A DNA stretch of 64,000 nt from Arthrobacter woluwensis (lineage in GTDB: Bacteria > Actinomycetota > Actinomycetes > Actinomycetales > Micrococcaceae): the NCBI RefSeq assembly GCF_900105345.1, contig NZ_FNSN01000003.1, positions 186,001 to 250,000 of the forward strand, written 5' to 3'. The translations under genes were made by a program, and so were the position numbers. This document shows, piece after piece, positions 34,387 to 42,356 of the stretch. The notes below the pieces were generated by a model. The model ran no database searches and was not told the origin of the DNA. It was given only the letters and a program-made list of their open reading frames with translations. The stretch's first letter is position 1. The number at the start of each line of letters is the position of its first letter.

Positions 34387-35280
34387 ATGACTCAGACCCA
34401 GCCCACCGGCACCCCGGAATCCGAGGACGCCACCGCCGTCGTCGGACAGCAATGGCTCGGCGACGCCATCCCGCCCCTCAAGCTCACCAAGGCCCAGGCC
34501 CGCGTGGTGGACGCGCTGACGGTCAACCCGAAACTCGCGTCCTACGGCGACGTCACCGAGGTGGCCAACCGCGCCGGAGTCAACAGCTCCAGCGTGGTCC
34601 GGACCGCCCAGGCGCTCGGCTACCGCGGCTGGCCGGATCTCCAGCGCGAACTCCGCGCCCGGTACCTCGTGCACATCGCCAACACCGCGCCGCTGTCGCA
34701 CCGCGTGGAGGTCCGCTCACCCATCCACGATTCGCTGGCCCACGACGCGGAGAACCTCCGGCTCGCCATGGAGAGCGTGGACCCCCAGGCCGCCGACGAC
34801 GCCGTGGCCGCCCTCTGCGGCGCCCGCCGCATCGCCGTCGTCGCGCAGGGCTCCTACTCGGGAGCCGCCGTCGTGTTCTCCCACCTGGCCGCGACCATGG
34901 GCTATCCCGTGACGTTCGAAGGCCGCGCCGGAGTGCACCTGGCCTCGCTCGTCAGCTCGCTCGGACCCGGGGACGTCCTGGTGGTGTTCCACCTGTGGCG
35001 CCCCCTCAAGCACCTCACGGTCGCCGCCCAGCTCGCCCATCAGGCGGGCGCCACGGTGGTGGCCGTCACGGACCTCAAGTCCACCGATCTTGCCAAGGCG
35101 AGCCACCACCTGCTGCTCGTCCCGTCCGAAGGCGTCTATGCCTTCCAGTCGGCCACCGCCTCCACATCCGTGGCGTACGGCCTGCTCGCCGGCATGGAAG
35201 CGCGCGAACCCGAGCGCGTCAAAGCCGGCATCGAAAGAACCTCGCAGTTCTGGCAGGACCTGGACCTCTACACCACCTGA
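34387..35280 (+). CDS. MurR/RpiR family transcriptional regulator
   Basis: 297 residues from the ATG at 34387 with AAGGAGG nearby. N-terminal HTH_6 (VANRAGVNSSSVVRTAQALGY) and C-terminal SIS domain (residues about 145-275: VVAQGSYSGAA, LGPGDVLVVFH, TDLKSTDLAKASHHLL). SIS domains usually bind phosphosugars, but RpiR proteins beside M20 hydrolases often sense other ligands. First gene of a cassette with an M20 amidohydrolase and a DUF3100 membrane protein, 134 bp further on. Confidence 0.9.
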   Translation: MTQTQPTGTPESEDATAVVGQQWLGDAIPPLKLTKAQARVVDALTVNPKLASYGDVTEVANRAGVNSSSVVRTAQALGYRGWPDLQRELRARYLVHIANTAPLSHRVEVRSPIHDSLAHDAENLRLAMESVDPQAADDAVAALCGARRIAVVAQGSYSGAAVVFSHLAATMGYPVTFEGRAGVHLASLVSSLGPGDVLVVFHLWRPLKHLTVAAQLAHQAGATVVAVTDLKSTDLAKASHHLLLVPSEGVYAFQSATASTSVAYGLLAGMEAREPERVKAGIERTSQFWQDLDLYTT

Positions 35281-35414
35281 GTCCGGCGTCCCCGCCCAGC
35301 CCTTTCCCGCACGACACTTCACTTCCCCGCCTTCACCGCCGGCCCCGCGCTCACGCCCCCGGCCTCCGACCCGTACCCGGGTGACCCCTCCATACCCCCT
35401 GCCTCAGGAGCACC

Positions 35415-36620
35415 ATGCCTTCCGCAGCCCCCTTCAGCGAAAAAATCGACCAGGCCCTCAGCGCCGCACGCCCCGCCGTCCTGGAGATGGCCCGGTTCAT
35501 CCACGCCCATCCGGAACTCTCCTTCGAGGAGTTCCAGGCCGCCGCCGCCATCACCGAGGTGCTGGAAAACGCCGGCTTCGACGTCGAACGAGGCACGGGC
35601 GGTCTCGACACCGCGTTCAGCGCCACCCTCGGCTCCGGCGACCTCGTCGTGGCCATCTGCGTCGAGTACGACTGCCTCCCGGAGGTCGGCCACGCCTGCG
35701 GCCACAACCTGATCGCGGGTTCCACCGTCGGCGCGGCCCTGGCCCTCGCGCCCTTCGTCGACGAGCTGGGCATCACGCTCAAGGCCATCGGCACCCCGGC
35801 CGAGGAGCACGGCGGCGGCAAGTCCCTCCTGCTGGACGCCGGCGCGTTCGACGGCGTAGGCCTCTCGCTCATGGCCCATCCCGGACCGGAGGGCCGCACC
35901 GCCAACCCGCTCGGCACCAGCTCCCAGGCCGTGGGCCGCTTCCGCGCCACCTTCACCGGCCAGGCCGCGCACGCCGCCGCAATGCCGCACCGTGGCATCA
36001 ACGCCGCCGACGGCGCGGTGCTGAGCCAGGTGGCCATCGGCCTCCTGCGTCAGCAGCTTCCCGACGACCACCGGGTGGCGCTCTTCGTCCGCGAGGCCGG
36101 CGTGGCCACCAACATCATCCCGGACCACGCGGTCGTCGACTTCGAGTGCCGCGCCTTCACGCTCCCCGAGTACGAATCGCTCGTCTCCCGCGTGCAGAAC
36201 TGCTTCGAGGGCGCGGCCCTGGCGACGGGCACGGATCTGAGCATCGAGGACATCGAACCGCTCTACGAGCCGCTGTTCCAGGACCCCCAGCTCTCCGCCC
36301 ACTGGAGCGAAGCGTTCGGCTCCCGCGGGCACGACGTCACCCCCGCCAAGGACTCCTCCGGCGGCGGCTCCACGGACATGGGCAACATCAGCCAGGTGAT
36401 CCCCAGCATCCACCCCATGTTCTCCATTCCCGGGGCGAGCTCCCCGATCCACTCCGCCGGCTTCACCGCCGCCGCGAACACCCCCCAGGCCTACGAGGCC
36501 ATGTTCGACGCCGCCTATGCGATGGCCTCCACCGTGGCCGCCGCGGCGTCGGACCCCGAGCAGAAGGCGCGCTTCACCGCGGCCGCCTACCACCCCGTCA
36601 CGACTGAGGCCATCGCATGA
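35415..36620 (+). CDS. M20 family metallopeptidase / amidohydrolase (AbgB-like)
   Basis: 401 residues. HACGHN (93-98) and TPAEEHGGGK (127-136) supply di-metal ligands and the catalytic Glu; a lid/dimerisation domain follows (residues about 185-295, starting GRFRATFTGQAAHAAAMP). The M20D group hydrolyses N-acyl amino acids, indole-3-acetyl amino acids or p-aminobenzoyl-glutamate. No signal peptide, so cytosolic. RBS CAGGAG. The stop overlaps the DUF3100 start (ATGA), meaning coupled translation: transporter and hydrolase probably handle the same compound. Confidence 0.9.
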   Translation: MPSAAPFSEKIDQALSAARPAVLEMARFIHAHPELSFEEFQAAAAITEVLENAGFDVERGTGGLDTAFSATLGSGDLVVAICVEYDCLPEVGHACGHNLIAGSTVGAALALAPFVDELGITLKAIGTPAEEHGGGKSLLLDAGAFDGVGLSLMAHPGPEGRTANPLGTSSQAVGRFRATFTGQAAHAAAMPHRGINAADGAVLSQVAIGLLRQQLPDDHRVALFVREAGVATNIIPDHAVVDFECRAFTLPEYESLVSRVQNCFEGAALATGTDLSIEDIEPLYEPLFQDPQLSAHWSEAFGSRGHDVTPAKDSSGGGSTDMGNISQVIPSIHPMFSIPGASSPIHSAGFTAAANTPQAYEAMFDAAYAMASTVAAAASDPEQKARFTAAAYHPVTTEAIA

Positions 36621-37960
36621 CCACCACCACCTCTCCCCAGACCACCCGGACCAAGGCCCTCCCCCTCGCGGCCATGGCCCTCGCCGTCGCCATCACGGCA
36701 CAGCTCATCGGCCCGCTCAAGGTCAGCATCGGCGTCGGCGCGCTCCTGATCTTCCCCATGGTGTGGGGCCTGCTCATGGGCCTGGTCATCTCCGTGCAGA
36801 AGATCAAGCCGCTGCCCGTCAAGTACCAGCGCCTCGCGGCCGCGCTGTCCGGCGTCGCCGTCCTGGTGCTCTGTGCCCGCCTGTCCGTGGACATCGGGCC
36901 CAACATCCCCACCATGCTGAAGGCCGGACCGGCGCTGCTCCTGCAGGAGGTAGGACACCTGCTCGGGACCATCATGCTGGCGCTGCCGCTCGCCGTGCTG
37001 CTCAAGATGGGCCGCGCGACCGTGGGCGCCACGTTCTCCCTGGACCGCGAGCCCGCGTTCGCCATGGTCTCCGAGCGCTTCGGGCCCAACTCGGACGAGT
37101 ACCGCGGCGTGCTGGCCATGTACGTCTTCGGCACGGTGTTCGGCGCCGTCTACATCAGCCTGATCTCGTCCCTCGTGGCGAACTGGAAGATCTTCGACCC
37201 GCTGGCCCTCGCCATGGGAGCGGGCGTGGGATCCGGCTCCATGATGGCGGCCTCGGCGGCGAGCATCATCGGCGCCTACCCGGATGACAAGACGGCCATC
37301 CTCGGCATGGCGGCCGTGTCCAACATGATCACGAGCCTGCTCGGCGTCTACGTCGGCATGTACATCGCACTGCCGCTCGCGGACCGCGTCTACCGCCTGC
37401 TCACCCGCACCCCTGCCGCCGTCGCAGCCTCCCCCGTCACCACTCCCGTGACCGACGACGCCGGCAACGCCACTTTCCGCAGCGAGGTCGCCGACGCGAC
37501 GGCTCACACCGCCGTCCCCTCCCGGGTCGCGCTGCCGATCGTCGGAGGACTGGGGCTCGTCACGGCCACCATGGCGGATCTCGCCGCCGGCAAGGGTTTC
37601 AGCGTCCTGACGGTCGTGGGCTACCTGGTCATCATCGCCATGCTCCTCGCCGCGTACGGCCTGGCCAAGCTCACCCGCAACAAGGTGCAGGCCGTCATCT
37701 GGCTGACCACCCTGGGAGCCCTGGCGTCGAGCCCGCTCATCCCTCCGCTGGCCGCCTTCATGCACAGCACGGTCGGCGCGGTGGACTTCCTCTCCATCAC
37801 CACGATCGTGCTGACGCTCGCCGGCTTGTCCCTCGGCAAGGACATCGGACTGCTGCGCAAGATCGGCTGGCGGATCATTCCGGTGGGCCTCGTGGCCATC
37901 ACGGCGTCCTTCCTGTTCGCGACCCTGATCGCCGAGTTCTCCCTGGGGTTCTGGCACTGA
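36617..37960 (+). CDS. DUF3100 multi-pass membrane protein
   Basis: 447 residues with about ten to eleven hydrophobic segments and a hydrophilic linker at about 265-300 dividing two halves. Sequence patterns such as LLIFPMVWGLLMG, GPNSDEYRGVLAMYVFGTVFGA and MGAGVGSGSMMAASAASIIG match what I remember of DUF3100 proteins, which commonly accompany M20 amidohydrolases. A transporter for the amidohydrolase substrate is the natural inference; no transport activity is established for the family. Followed by a 25-bp hairpin. Confidence 0.8.
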   Translation: MTTTTSPQTTRTKALPLAAMALAVAITAQLIGPLKVSIGVGALLIFPMVWGLLMGLVISVQKIKPLPVKYQRLAAALSGVAVLVLCARLSVDIGPNIPTMLKAGPALLLQEVGHLLGTIMLALPLAVLLKMGRATVGATFSLDREPAFAMVSERFGPNSDEYRGVLAMYVFGTVFGAVYISLISSLVANWKIFDPLALAMGAGVGSGSMMAASAASIIGAYPDDKTAILGMAAVSNMITSLLGVYVGMYIALPLADRVYRLLTRTPAAVAASPVTTPVTDDAGNATFRSEVADATAHTAVPSRVALPIVGGLGLVTATMADLAAGKGFSVLTVVGYLVIIAMLLAAYGLAKLTRNKVQAVIWLTTLGALASSPLIPPLAAFMHSTVGAVDFLSITTIVLTLAGLSLGKDIGLLRKIGWRIIPVGLVAITASFLFATLIAEFSLGFWH

Positions 37961-37973
37961 GCCACCCCCTCTC

Positions 37974-38034
37974 CGCGAGATGACAGTTGGCGCCCTCACC
38001 CGAGCCGGATGAGGGCGCCAACTGTCATCTCGCG
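37974..38034. terminator. Long perfect hairpin after DUF3100 gene
   Basis: 25-bp perfect stem (37974-37998 with 38010-38034), loop of 11 nt. Starts 13 nt after the stop. Its arm CGCGAGATGACAGTTGGCGC resembles the arm at 553-580, with both arms changed together. Confidence 0.75.
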
Positions 38035-38144
38035 CGGCGGGGTCATCTCGATCATCGCGGTGGCCTGCGCTCGTGAGACGAAGGAACTCAGGCTGAGTGA
38101 TCTGGACACCCCGCGGAGCTGACCTCCCCGGAGACCCTGAGAAA

Positions 38145-38185
38145 CGCAGGATGCCGCCGGACTCTCGGTCCGGCGGCATCCTGCG
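38145..38185. terminator. 17-bp hairpin downstream of small gene
   Basis: CGCAGGATGCCGCCGGA (38145-38161) pairs perfectly with 38169-38185 around CTCTCGG. Serves the minus-strand gene ending at 38230. The gap 37961-38229 therefore carries two separate hairpins and no gene. Confidence 0.65.
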
Positions 38186-38229
38186 AGTGCATCGGGCGAT
38201 GCGGAGGGAATTCCCTCGAGTCCGCGATG

Positions 38230-38430
38230 TCAGGCCATCTGGGCGGCGCGGCTCGAACGCCGCACCCACACGGCGGGGCGGCCATCCACCATGGGAAGCA
38301 CGTGCCCTTCGGGGATGAACTGCTCCTTGGAGGGATCGCCCTCCGGGAACCAGTGGCCCGAGGCCGGGCAGTGAGCGCCGGTCTCCGCGGTGGAGACGGC
38401 ACGTTCGTGGACCAAGGCGATGCGCTTCAT
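38230..38430 (-). CDS. Small conserved protein of unknown function (66 aa)
   Basis: 66 residues beginning MKRIALVHERAVSTAETG, with CPASGHWFPEGD and FIPEGHVLPMVDGRPAVW. The pattern looks familiar from Micrococcaceae genomes but no function is known to me. A single Cys and His pair (CPASGH) might bind metal but too few ligands are present for a zinc finger. AGGGG precedes the ATG at a suitable distance, an AT-rich promoter region (possible -10 TAGGCT) lies upstream, and a hairpin terminator follows, supporting a real gene. Confidence 0.65.
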   Translation of the reverse strand: MKRIALVHERAVSTAETGAHCPASGHWFPEGDPSKEQFIPEGHVLPMVDGRPAVWVRRSSRAAQMA

Positions 38431-38573
38431 CGTTGAAACCCCTCGTTGTCTTGCTAGTTCTCTGAAAGCTTGTCTTCAAGCCTAGAAAACAGGTCACACG
38501 CATCCCATGTGCAGATGAACAACGATCGTTGGAATCTCTGTACTCGCCGCCGGTGCATAGACATCCCGAGAAG

Positions 38574-38597
38574 AGTATGTGTTGTTCATCACATACT
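38574..38597. promoter_or_regulatory. 8-bp inverted repeat in AT-rich intergenic region
   Basis: AGTATGTG and CACATACT flank an 8-nt centre, 11 nt beyond the stop of the NAD-binding protein gene and 144 nt upstream of the small-protein ATG. Could be a weak terminator of the former or an operator; nothing decides between them. A palindrome AACGATCGTT lies at 38521-38530. Confidence 0.35.
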
Positions 38598-38607
38598 CCA
38601 CGGGGCA

Positions 38608-39357
38608 TCAATCCGGATCACTCCCGCTCAGCCACGCGTCGAAGGTCTGGCGGCCGAGGATCGCTTCGGGACCGGGCAGCAGCAACCCGTCCCGCTGCGC
38701 CCGGCCGAGCCCGCCGGGCAATGAGATGGCGGGGATCCAGCCACCCGCACCCTGTGCACGTGCATAGGCCCGCACCATCCGATCCAGACTCTCTTCCTGC
38801 GGTCCGGCGAGGTCAGCCACCCGCCCGGCGGGACCGGCTTCGGCGAGATCCACCAGACGGTGCGCGACCTCCTCGGCGCCCACGGGCTGGACCCGCCCGC
38901 GGGGCGCCAGGTGCAGCGGACCCAGCCGAGCGCCGTCGTACATCTGCCGGGCGAAGTCGTGGAACTGCGTGGCGCGCTGGATGCTCCACGGGACGCCGCC
39001 GGACTCCACCAGACGCTCCTGGGCCAGCTTGGCCGCGTAATACCCGTGCGGCGCGCGGTCCACCCCGACGATCGACAGCGCCACATGGTGCCCGACGCCG
39101 GCGGTCCTCTCCGCATCCAGCAACGCCGTAGTGGCGGCGGTGAAGAACTCCGTGGCGCGGTCGGTGTTCAAGGTGCTGATGTTCAGTACGTCGACGACGG
39201 CGTCCACCCCCTCCAGCGCCCGGCGGACGGCGCCGGGGTCACGGACGTCCACGCCGGCCGTGCGCGACAGCACCACGGCCTCGTGCCCCCGCTTCCGCAC
39301 GGCCCGCGTGACACGCTCGCCCACGGTGCCGCCGCCTCCGGCGATCGCGATCCTCAT
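38608..39357 (-). CDS. NAD(P)-binding (atypical SDR / NmrA-like) protein
   Basis: 249 residues from the ATG at 39357 with AGGAGG close by. N-terminal GGGGTVGERVT glycine loop, then DVVDVLN-type second strand, a YYAAKLAQE motif in the catalytic YxxxK position, and ATQFHDF typical of the UbiA/YwnB-like atypical SDRs. NAD(P)-dependent isomerase/reductase or sensor; substrate unknown. Divergent from a cupin gene with a TetR-type operator between them. Confidence 0.82.
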   Translation of the reverse strand: MRIAIAGGGGTVGERVTRAVRKRGHEAVVLSRTAGVDVRDPGAVRRALEGVDAVVDVLNISTLNTDRATEFFTAATTALLDAERTAGVGHHVALSIVGVDRAPHGYYAAKLAQERLVESGGVPWSIQRATQFHDFARQMYDGARLGPLHLAPRGRVQPVGAEEVAHRLVDLAEAGPAGRVADLAGPQEESLDRMVRAYARAQGAGGWIPAISLPGGLGRAQRDGLLLPGPEAILGRQTFDAWLSGSDPD

Positions 39358-39462
39358 GCCTGCCTCCTTGCCGCGTCGCAGGATCCCCCAGCCGGCGACC
39401 CTTCCGCTATTCTGCACCCGCGGCCCGCCTCCGGCACCCCCCGCCGCCCGACGGAGGCCCTT

Positions 39463-39494
39463 CCGCATACTGGACCGCTCGGTATAGTATGCGG
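39463..39494. promoter_or_regulatory. TetR-type operator between divergent genes
   Basis: Outer arms CCGCATACT / AGTATGCGG (39463-39471 / 39486-39494) and inner arms ACCG-CT-CGGT (39474-39483) give a 32-bp palindrome of the TAxACCGxxCGGTxxAxTA shape bound by many TetR-family repressors. It sits 34 nt before the cupin ATG and 106 nt before the NAD-binding gene. No TetR gene is in the window nearby. Confidence 0.6.
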
Positions 39495-39527
39495 ACAGTC
39501 ATCGCACGTCACCCGAGCAGGAGAACC

Positions 39528-39890
39528 ATGGGAACCACATCCCCCGCAGCAGCGCTGCGCCACGTCCCCACCGCCGGGCTCGCCCACGAACCCCTGCCGG
39601 CCGAGCAGGTCCTGAGCGGCTCACCGACGGCGGCGGTCCTGGAACTCGAGGACCTCGGCGACTCGGGGGTGGGCATCTGGGAGATGACCCCCGGTATCGC
39701 CACGGATGTGGAAGCCGAAGAGGTGTTCGTGGTCCTCAGCGGTTCGGCGCGCATCGACTTCCAGGACGAGGACGGCACGGTCACGCACACGCTGGACGTC
39801 GCGCCCGGAGACCTCGTGCGCCTGAGGGAGGGCCAGCGCACCGTCTGGACCGTGCACGAGACCCTGCGCAAGGTGTACGTCAGCGCCTGA
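39528..39890 (+). CDS. Cupin domain protein
   Basis: 120 residues from the ATG at 39528 with a GCAGGAG site. Single DUF861/EutQ-like cupin: GIWEMTPG, EEVFVVLSGSARID and APGDLVRLREGQRTVW. The metal-binding His residues of typical cupins are largely replaced by Glu/Val, as in the (S)-ureidoglycine/EutQ-like subgroup, so catalysis is doubtful. Role unknown; coordinate control with the divergent NAD-binding protein is suggested by the shared operator. Confidence 0.82.
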   Translation: MGTTSPAAALRHVPTAGLAHEPLPAEQVLSGSPTAAVLELEDLGDSGVGIWEMTPGIATDVEAEEVFVVLSGSARIDFQDEDGTVTHTLDVAPGDLVRLREGQRTVWTVHETLRKVYVSA

Positions 39891-39912
39891 GTCACCGGGC
39901 TTCCGGCGGCAC

Positions 39913-39918
39913 TAGACT
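39913..39918 (+). promoter_or_regulatory. -10 element TAGACT upstream of tdk leader
   Basis: TAGACT lies 8 nt before the ATG of a 16-codon upstream ORF, so the transcript would begin at or within a few bases of that ATG. Confidence 0.45.
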
Positions 39919-39926
39919 TATCAACC

Positions 39927-39977
39927 ATGTCCTTCTCTTGCCGCGCGTCCGCCGCGCCCCGGACCGAGGGCCGCTGA
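39927..39977 (+). CDS. 16-codon upstream ORF coupled to thymidine kinase
   Basis: ATG at 39927 opens MSFSCRASAAPRTEGR, stop TGA 39975-39977, followed by CA and then the GTG of the thymidine kinase gene. Termination two bases before the next start is ideal for reinitiation. The uORF has no Shine-Dalgarno and would be read from a leaderless or near-leaderless mRNA. Confidence 0.4.
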   Translation: MSFSCRASAAPRTEGR

Positions 39978-39979
39978 CA

Positions 39980-40606
39980 GTGGCCAAGCTCTACTTCCGC
40001 TACGGCGCCATGAATTCGGGGAAGTCCACCGCCCTGCTGCAGGTGGCCTTCAATTACGAGGAGCGCGGGCAGCGGGTCCTGCTGGCCAAGCCGGGGATCG
40101 ACACGAAGGGCGACACCTCGATCGTCTCCCGCCTCGGCGTGGAGCGGGAGGTCGACTTCCTGATCCCGCACGACGCCGACGTCCGCTCCCTGGTCCGCCA
40201 GCATGCTGCCGGCGACGACCCCGAGGCGCTTCTGGAGCACGTCGACATGGCCCCGGTGGCCTGCCTCCTGGTGGATGAAGCGCAGTTCCTCACCCCCGAG
40301 CAGGCGGACGGCCTCTTCCGGATCGCCGTCCTGGACGACATCCCCGTGCTGGCGTACGGCATCCGGACGGACTTCCGCACCCAGGCCTTCCCGGGCGCCG
40401 CGCGGCTCCTCGAGATCGCCCACTCGCTCGAAGAGCTCAAGACCATCTGCCGCTGCGGGCGCAAGGCGGTCTTCAACACCCGGATCGTCGGTGGTCACTT
40501 CGTGTTCGACGGCGGCCAGGTCGCCATCGACGGCGAAGAGGTCCAGTACGAGTCCCTGTGCGGCAGCTGCTACCTCCAGGAGACCGGCGGCACTCTCAAC
40601 CCGTGA
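39980..40606 (+). CDS. tdk: Thymidine kinase (type II)
   Basis: 208 residues from a GTG (VAKLYFRYGAMNSGKS). P-loop GAMNSGKS at 9-16, Walker B-type LLVDEAQFL, lasso-domain zinc ligands in CRCGRKAVFN and the C-terminal CGSC. Phosphorylates thymidine with ATP for pyrimidine salvage. The GTG was chosen because the frame starts at the conserved AKLYF strand, a GAGGG lies upstream and the preceding uORF ends 2 nt before it. Confidence 0.93.
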   Translation: MAKLYFRYGAMNSGKSTALLQVAFNYEERGQRVLLAKPGIDTKGDTSIVSRLGVEREVDFLIPHDADVRSLVRQHAAGDDPEALLEHVDMAPVACLLVDEAQFLTPEQADGLFRIAVLDDIPVLAYGIRTDFRTQAFPGAARLLEIAHSLEELKTICRCGRKAVFNTRIVGGHFVFDGGQVAIDGEEVQYESLCGSCYLQETGGTLNP

Positions 40607-40657
40607 GGCCCGGCGGCCTGTGACGCCCGGCGGCCCTGACCTCAGAACCGCCGGGTG

Positions 40658-41932
40658 TCAGCTCGCCGCGCTGTGAGCGAGAACCGGGGGCGCGTCCTCG
40701 TACCGTGTGCGGGAGATCTCCAGGATCAGATCGGCGACCGTTTGGGCTCCCCGGAGGTCGCGCTGACGGAAATAGCCCTCCTGCGCAAGAGCCAGATCCG
40801 TCAGGGCCTGCTGGGGTAAAGCAAGGCTCAGCTGTATACGCCCGCGGAGAAAGAGTGCTTCGGTGGAGAGACGACTCATGCGTCGAGGGTGCTGCGTGAA
40901 GACGGCGAGGGCTTCCAACGCCTGGTCGTAGCAGCGCCGGGTATACATCCACAAACCGTCTAGAAAGGCGAACTCCCGGTCGTTTTCCTGGCCCAATCCA
41001 AGGACCTCCTGGGCCGCCACTGCACGGTCGAGACAGACGCGGGTGGCCTCGTCCGCAATGCCCGCCTCGAGCCGGGCCCGGGCCGAACTGATGTTGAAGG
41101 CGACCCACTCCTCCAGATCGACCTGGGGCAACAGCAACCTGGCCGCCTGCTCATGGTGCTCGATTCCTCGCTCCGGGCATCCCCGCGCAAACGCGACATC
41201 TCCCATCACCCAGGCCAAACGCCCTCGCTCGTGCGACGGGACGCCGGCCGAATGAGACCGGGACGCCACTTCACATCCGCGCCAGGCGGCTTCTTTATGG
41301 CCCTCGCTGAGCAATGCACGGATGTGGAGATGACACGCAGCGTGCCGAACCATGGAGTCGTCCGGCAATGCGGCACTCCCCGACGCGCCTTCCTGGGCAT
41401 GTGCCACCGCTTCGTGAAACTCTTCCTGAGCCAGGGCCATCCGCGCCGAAAGCTGTAATACTTCGGATCGCAACCCCACGTTGCTCGCCACGAGTCCGTC
41501 AGCGAGAAGCATCTCCACAAGATTCCGCCCCTGCTCGTAGCGGCCCAGCCGTGCCAGACATTCCGCTCTCAGCAGGTTCATCTCGCACACCGTTGCGTCA
41601 CGGTGGCTTTCCCGTGCGAACTGCGCTGCCACCAAAGCATGGTGCGCCGCCATCTCGTAGTCGCGCGCGTCCCACGCGCACCACGCGTGAAGGGCCGCGA
41701 GCGAGTACTCCTGGTCCTGGACCGTGGGCTGAATCATCCACTGTTCCAGGTCTTCGGCAGCCATTCCCAGACGCCGCGCAAGCCCGAGAACGATGTCGGA
41801 GGACGGTTCTCGGGCTCCCCGTTCAAGAAGAGATATGTAGCTGTGCGAACACTCGGACCCGCCCAGCTCTTCCTGAGTAAGCCCTTTACTGATGCGTTGC
41901 GCACGAAGGCGCTGGCCGAAGATCCGGCCCAT
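40658..41932 (-). CDS. XRE-type regulator with TPR-like domain
   Basis: 424 residues from the ATG at 41932 (AGGGAG site). Residues 1-65 are a helix-turn-helix (RISKGLTQEELGG..SHSYISLLERG) and the rest is a run of paired helices of TPR type (for example LAALHAWCAWDARDYEMAAHHA). This layout matches actinobacterial XRE-TPR regulators that sense peptides or small ligands. Targets unknown. Base composition is a little lower in GC than neighbours. Divergent from the first GntR gene; a FadR-type palindrome lies in the predicted promoter spacer. Confidence 0.82.
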   Translation of the reverse strand: MGRIFGQRLRAQRISKGLTQEELGGSECSHSYISLLERGAREPSSDIVLGLARRLGMAAEDLEQWMIQPTVQDQEYSLAALHAWCAWDARDYEMAAHHALVAAQFARESHRDATVCEMNLLRAECLARLGRYEQGRNLVEMLLADGLVASNVGLRSEVLQLSARMALAQEEFHEAVAHAQEGASGSAALPDDSMVRHAACHLHIRALLSEGHKEAAWRGCEVASRSHSAGVPSHERGRLAWVMGDVAFARGCPERGIEHHEQAARLLLPQVDLEEWVAFNISSARARLEAGIADEATRVCLDRAVAAQEVLGLGQENDREFAFLDGLWMYTRRCYDQALEALAVFTQHPRRMSRLSTEALFLRGRIQLSLALPQQALTDLALAQEGYFRQRDLRGAQTVADLILEISRTRYEDAPPVLAHSAAS

Positions 41933-42069
41933 TTGGTCTCCCTTCCGCACGCCGCTTTCCCTGAGAAAGCGACCTTCCGTCCGGGCCATCAATCGCGCCG
42001 CGAGCCGCGACGCGCGGATCCCCCTGTCACATCCTGTCGAGAGGCCCTCAGCGGTTAAGCTACCAGCAC

Positions 42070-42080
42070 ATGTAGGACAT
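42070..42080 (-). promoter_or_regulatory. GntR-type operator in XRE-TPR promoter
   Basis: ATGTAGGACAT is a perfect palindrome of the NGTN3ACN shape typical of FadR-type GntR proteins. On the minus strand it lies between TTACAA and TAGCTT, 18 nt apart, a plausible -35/-10 pair of the XRE-TPR gene. The intergenic stretch 41933-42345 (413 bp) holds this site, the promoter of the next gene and no convincing coding region. Confidence 0.55.
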
Positions 42081-42314
42081 TTGTAAGGTCCGCATCGAAT
42101 GTCTTGTCACCGCACACCGCATCACGGTCGGCCACCCGCCCGGCGGCGAGGATTGACGGGGATGAAGGAAGGCGCCAGGCGGGCGCAAAAGGCGGCCGCG
42201 AACGCTCGGCGGATCTTTGTCCGCGCCAATGGACAGCCCTTACTTGTCGAGGTGCCAATCAGCACAACTTGCGAATTTCCCTGAGCATGAACATTGCCTC
42301 GAGCACCAGCCACA

Positions 42315-42356
42315 TTTACTGTCCGATCAGGCATTTCTATGCTAAATGTCCTACTC
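42315..42356 (+). promoter_or_regulatory. Promoter and operator of first GntR gene
   Basis: -35 TTTACT (42315-42320), 17-nt spacer, -10 TATGCT (42338-42343). The element ATGTCCTACTC (42346-42356), differing from the palindrome ATGTCCTACAT only in the last two bases, spans the predicted transcription start, consistent with autorepression. Confidence 0.55.

Noticed and set aside
36587-38611. 674-codon minus-strand frame opposite DUF3100 and the hairpins
   Set aside because: Low-complexity product running through two hairpins and a convergent gene end; a GC-rich shadow frame.
42099-42284. 61-codon frame between the XRE-TPR and first GntR genes
   Set aside because: No ribosome site, no recognisable domain, and it lies in a divergent promoter region.
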